A program made the translations under genes and the position numbers. Shown piece after piece: positions 61,484 through 64,000 of a stretch of DNA of 64,000 nt. The DNA lies in the NCBI RefSeq assembly GCF_000716875.1, contig NZ_JNWQ01000003.1, positions 62,001 through 126,000 of the forward strand, written 5' to 3'. This DNA is from Streptomyces novaecaesareae. GTDB taxonomy: Bacteria > Actinomycetota > Actinomycetes > Streptomycetales > Streptomycetaceae. The notes under the pieces are model-generated. The model had not been told where the DNA came from, made no database searches, and saw only the letters and a program-made list of their open reading frames with translations. Position 1 is the stretch's first letter; every line of letters begins with the position of its first letter.

Positions 61484-62218
61484 TCAGATCGCGGCGAGCT
61501 CCGCGAGCACTGCCGCCGTGTCGGCCGGACGGGAGAACATCGGCCAGTGCCCGGTGGGCAGTTCGCGCAGCTCCCAGTTCGGGCCGTCGAGCCCGGCGAA
61601 CCACGGGTGGCCGGCCGCGATCAGCGCGCGCACCTGGGAGAGCGGGAAGGAGCAGGACACCAGTGCCTGCGGCAGGGCGGCCCCGGCGCCGGTCAGCCGC
61701 AGCCGGTCCCGGTACGCCCCGGCCGGGTGCGGGGTGACCCGCGCGCGGATCCGGGCCAGCGCGGCCTCGTCCAGGCCCTCCACACTGGCGCCGTGGGCGG
61801 CGATGACGTCCCAGGGCGGCATCGGGAGGCGGCCGTCGACCACCGAGGCGTCGGCGGCCTCGCGGTAGTCGGGCTGCCAGAGGTCGAACAGCGAACCGCC
61901 GTCGATCATCGGGCCGGAGTCCAGGTAGACCACCCGGCGGATCCGCTCCGGCATCCGGTCCGCGATCCCGCCGACCGGGGCGCAGGCGCCGCTGTGCGCG
62001 ACCAGCACCACGTCCCACAGGTCCTCGCGGACCAGCAGCTCGGCCAGGTCGGCGATGTGGTCCTCCAGGCCGAACTCGCCGCTCTCGCCCGCGCGTTCGG
62101 CGAGCCCGCGCAGGGTCACCGGGTGGACGGTGTGCCCGGCCGCGCGCAGCGGCGCGGCCACCTCGTCCCACGCCCAGGCGCCGAGCCAGAACCCGGGGAC
62201 GAGTACGAACGTGCTCAT
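61484..62218 (-). CDS. Alpha/beta hydrolase
   Basis: A 244-residue alpha/beta hydrolase of the esterase/HNL-like group: FVLVPGFWLGAWAWDEVAAPLRAAGHTVHPVTLRG, the nucleophile elbow VLVAHSGACAPV (Ser in Ala-His-Ser-Gly-Ala, a slightly altered Gly-x-Ser-x-Gly), RRVVYLDSGPMIDGGSLFDLW, and the terminal His in PTGHWPMFSRP. The substrate is unknown. ATG at 62218 follows AAGGAG. Confidence 0.9.
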   Translation of the reverse strand: MSTFVLVPGFWLGAWAWDEVAAPLRAAGHTVHPVTLRGLAERAGESGEFGLEDHIADLAELLVREDLWDVVLVAHSGACAPVGGIADRMPERIRRVVYLDSGPMIDGGSLFDLWQPDYREAADASVVDGRLPMPPWDVIAAHGASVEGLDEAALARIRARVTPHPAGAYRDRLRLTGAGAALPQALVSCSFPLSQVRALIAAGHPWFAGLDGPNWELRELPTGHWPMFSRPADTAAVLAELAAI

Positions 62219-62262
62219 GGCGGATCACTCCTTCGTCGGTGGGACCTTCCGCCGACGACCTT

Positions 62263-62314
62263 AGGGCCCGACTCGAAGACGGGCCCTGAGCCCGGGGAGT
62301 ACGACTCCCCGGGC
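62263..62314. terminator. Tandem terminator hairpins after the thioredoxin gene
   Basis: GCCCGGGGAGT pairs with its complement around acg (62290-62314), 17 bases past the thioredoxin stop on the minus strand. A second hairpin, AGGGCCCG/CGGGCCCT (62263-62287), follows. Confidence 0.7.
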
Positions 62315-62330
62315 CCTGAGGTGTGTCTGC

Positions 62331-62720
62331 TCAGGCCTGGCCGTCGGCCGCCTGCTCCGCGGCGACCTTGCGCTTCACCTCGACCATGTCCAGGTCGCGG
62401 GCCTGCCCGATCAGGTCCTCGAACACCGCCTCCGGCAGCGCACCGGCCTGCGAGAAGACGAGCACGCCCTCACGGATGATCGCCAGCGTGGGGATCGACT
62501 GGATCCCGAACGCGGCGGCGAGCTCCTGCTGCGCCTCCGTGTCCACCTTGGCGAAGACCAGGTCCGAGTGGCGCTCGGCCGCCTTCTCGTACACCGGGGC
62601 GAACTGGCGGCACGGCCCGCACCACCCGGCCCAGAAGTCGATGAAGACGAAGTCCTTGCCCTCCGGGCCCGGGACGATGTCGTCGAAGTTCTCCTTGGTC
62701 AGCTCGACCGTGCTGCTCAT
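62331..62720 (-). CDS. Thioredoxin
   Basis: A 129-residue thioredoxin with the active site WAGWCGPCRQFAPVYEKAAERH (WCGPC) and cis-Pro in IQSIPTLAIIREG. It reduces cytoplasmic disulfides at the expense of thioredoxin reductase. The C-terminal 20 residues (DMVEVKRKVAAEQAADGQA) extend beyond the core fold. ATG at 62720 follows GGAAGG. It is divergent from a lipoprotein gene. Confidence 0.96.
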   Translation of the reverse strand: MSSTVELTKENFDDIVPGPEGKDFVFIDFWAGWCGPCRQFAPVYEKAAERHSDLVFAKVDTEAQQELAAAFGIQSIPTLAIIREGVLVFSQAGALPEAVFEDLIGQARDLDMVEVKRKVAAEQAADGQA

Positions 62721-62883
62721 CTCGCGGTCCCTTCCTTTCCGGACGCTGCGGTACAGGCCATGTGCCCGCGACAACGGTGCCGCCCGGCACCGTATTCCGG
62801 ACGTACCCGGCGCCCGGTGCGCCCGGCGGTGCCCGGCATTGAGCAGCCGGCCGGCACCGCCCGTACAGAAGGGTGTCCAGTCG

Positions 62884-62912
62884 GTTTCCGTTCCGATCCG
62901 TTTCCGTTCCGA
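62884..62912. promoter_or_regulatory. Direct repeat in the lipoprotein promoter region
   Basis: GTTTCCGTTCCGA is repeated exactly at 62884-62896 and 62900-62912 (16-base period), ending 16 bases before the lipoprotein start. This is close enough for a tandem operator or an unusual leader element. Confidence 0.45.
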
Positions 62913-62928
62913 CCGCGGGAGGCTCCCC

Positions 62929-63531
62929 ATGCACAGCAAACCCCGTACCCGCCGGGCCGCCGTGGTGGCCGCCTCGGGCATCGCGGTGGCCGCCCTGGTC
63001 GCCGGCTGCGGGTCGTCCGGGGGCGGGTCCTCCGGGAGTGCCAAGCCCAGTGCGCCGAGTACGTCGAGCAGCCCGAGCGCCCCGGCGAGCGCCACCCTGC
63101 AGGTCGCCACCGACCCCAAGCTGGGCACGATCGTCACCGACAGTGCCGGCTTCACGCTCTACCGCTTCGACCAGGACGAGGACAACCCGCCGGAGTCCTA
63201 CTGCAACGGCAGCTGCGCCACGATCTGGCCGCCCGAGCACGCCAACGGCGACGTCACGGTGAAGGGCATCGACAGCAAGCTGGTCGGCACCGTCACCCGC
63301 TCCGACGGCACCAAGCAGATCACCCTCAACGGCCGGCCGGTCTACCGCTACTCGCAGGACGCCAAGCCCGGCGACACCAAGGGCCAGGGCGTGGCCGGCA
63401 CCTGGTTCGCGGTGACCCCGAGCGGGGGCAAGGCGGGCACCGGCACGTCCGCCCCGAGCCCCGCCACTCCCAGCCCCGCCACGCCGAGCCCCGCCACCCC
63501 CAGCCCGATGCCCAGCATCCCGGGCTACTGA
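62929..63531 (+). CDS. COG4315-type lipoprotein
   Basis: A 200-residue exported lipoprotein. The signal ends in the lipobox LVAGC (Cys about 25), then comes a Ser/Gly/Pro linker and two copies of the family motif: LGTIVTDSAGFTLYRFDQDEDNPPESYCNGSCATIWPP and LVGTVTRSDGTKQITLNGRPVYRYSQDAKPGDTKGQGVAGTWFAV. The C-terminus is a PATPS repeat. These 'predicted lipoproteins with conserved Yx(FWY)xxD motif' commonly sit beside ECF sigma genes, as here. The role is unknown. ATG at 62929 follows GGGAGG. Confidence 0.9.
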   Translation: MHSKPRTRRAAVVAASGIAVAALVAGCGSSGGGSSGSAKPSAPSTSSSPSAPASATLQVATDPKLGTIVTDSAGFTLYRFDQDEDNPPESYCNGSCATIWPPEHANGDVTVKGIDSKLVGTVTRSDGTKQITLNGRPVYRYSQDAKPGDTKGQGVAGTWFAVTPSGGKAGTGTSAPSPATPSPATPSPATPSPMPSIPGY

Positions 63532-63580
63532 CCGACCGGGCAGCTGACCGATGTCGACCGCCCTCGACCAGGAGGCCCGG

Positions 63581-64000
63581 GTGCGCAACGATGAAGTGGT
63601 GACCGAGGAGCACCCCGCCGGCGGCACGGCCGGCCACGGCACGGGGGCGTCGGACGAGGAGTTGATGCGCGCCCTGTACCACGAGCACGCCGGTCCGCTC
63701 TTCGGCTTCGTGCTCCACCTGGTCGCCGGCGACCGGCAGCGGGCCGAGGACGTCGTCCAGGAGACGCTGGTCCGCGCCTGGCGCAACATCCACCGGCTGG
63801 ACCCGCAGGCGGGCTCGCTGCGGCCCTGGCTGGTCACGGTCGCGCGGCGGATCGTGATCGACGGCCACCGCAGCGCCCGGGCCAGGCCGTACGAGGTGGA
63901 CGCCTCGGCCCTGGAACTGCTGCCCGCCGAGGACGAACTCGACCGGGCCCTGCGGATGATGACCGTCGCGGACGCGCTCGGCGACCTCTCGCCGGCGCAC
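63581..64000 (+). CDS. ECF RNA polymerase sigma factor, partial (cut by window end)
   Basis: The first ~140 residues of an ECF sigma factor: region 2 is ELMRALYHEHAGPLFGFVLHLVAGDRQRAEDVVQETLVRAWRNIHRL and LRPWLVTVARRIVIDGHRSARARP, and region 4 begins at MMTVADALGDLSPAH where the window ends. GTG at 63581 has GGAGG 6 bases upstream; ATG at 63551 is in frame but lacks a ribosome site. The upstream COG4315 lipoprotein is a usual neighbour. An anti-sigma gene is expected downstream but is outside the window. Confidence 0.92.
   Translation, partial: MRNDEVVTEEHPAGGTAGHGTGASDEELMRALYHEHAGPLFGFVLHLVAGDRQRAEDVVQETLVRAWRNIHRLDPQAGSLRPWLVTVARRIVIDGHRSARARPYEVDASALELLPAEDELDRALRMMTVADALGDLSPAH

Overview
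The window is high-GC (clearly above 70% in most genes), and most start codons are preceded by purine-rich ribosome binding sites. GTG and TTG starts are common. The gene families (truncated ECF sigma factor at the end, LuxR/MerR/TipA-like regulators, Tat- and Sec-secreted RICIN-lectin enzymes, a DUF2332 protein, SUKH-type protein, DUF4436, a mycothiol-world TIGR03084 protein) point to a streptomycete (Streptomyces/Kitasatospora). This is inference from content, not a phylogeny.

Layout. 0-6.1 kb: a four-gene acyl-CoA degradation operon (CaiB-type CoA transferase, acyl-CoA dehydrogenase, thiolase, FadB-like bifunctional enzyme) with a clear promoter and a candidate operator. It is followed convergently by a MerR regulator whose own operator shares a half-site with that promoter. 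7.3-8.6 kb: a 2-oxoglutarate/Fe(II) oxygenase preceded by a 24-codon RRHVDL-type leader peptide. 8.7-14.3 kb: a NarL-type two-component system diverging from an ABC transporter (LolD/FtsX type). 14.4-24 kb: a TipAS-type MerR gene with a textbook 19-bp-spacer operator, a DUF2332 protein, a lysR-MFS divergent pair collapsed by one deletion, a SUKH-like protein, a MITE-like element, zinc-ribbon proteins, a DinB-fold protein, and an ArsR-SRPBCC-reductase operon.

23.9-43.9 kb is the most remarkable part. The resident translesion 'mutasome' genes run on the + strand as imuA remnant - imuB - dnaE2. They are broken: imuB is cut at about 25,293, and dnaE2 resumes only at about 42,461 with its N-terminal half missing. 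The roughly 17.2 kb between them is unrelated DNA: a TniQ-like remnant, an intact minus-strand pair consisting of its own DnaE-type polymerase and an ImuB-like Y-family protein (overlapping ATGA, with a near-consensus LexA box upstream), secreted RICIN-domain enzymes, fragments of methionyl-tRNA synthetase, TnpB and an SGNH hydrolase, a GH29 fucosidase-like enzyme, and a LysR / PrpF / dicarboxylate symporter module ending in a truncated YoaK (DUF1275) gene. The incoming DNA thus destroyed one error-prone polymerase cassette while carrying another.

44-64 kb returns to ordinary chromosome: a TIGR03084 protein, a LuxR regulator, an acyl-CoA synthetase, a MerR and an SDR, truncated haemoglobin, GNAT and VOC proteins, a DODA-type dioxygenase diverging from a MarR gene over two copies of a 14-bp palindrome, a secreted phosphodiesterase-fold protein, a LacI regulator, DUF4436, a second TnpB scar (57.3-57.8 kb), a BNR-repeat protein, a flavin disulfide reductase, an alpha/beta hydrolase, thioredoxin, a COG4315 lipoprotein and the start of an ECF sigma factor cut by the window end. 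I saw no rRNA, tRNA or CRISPR array.
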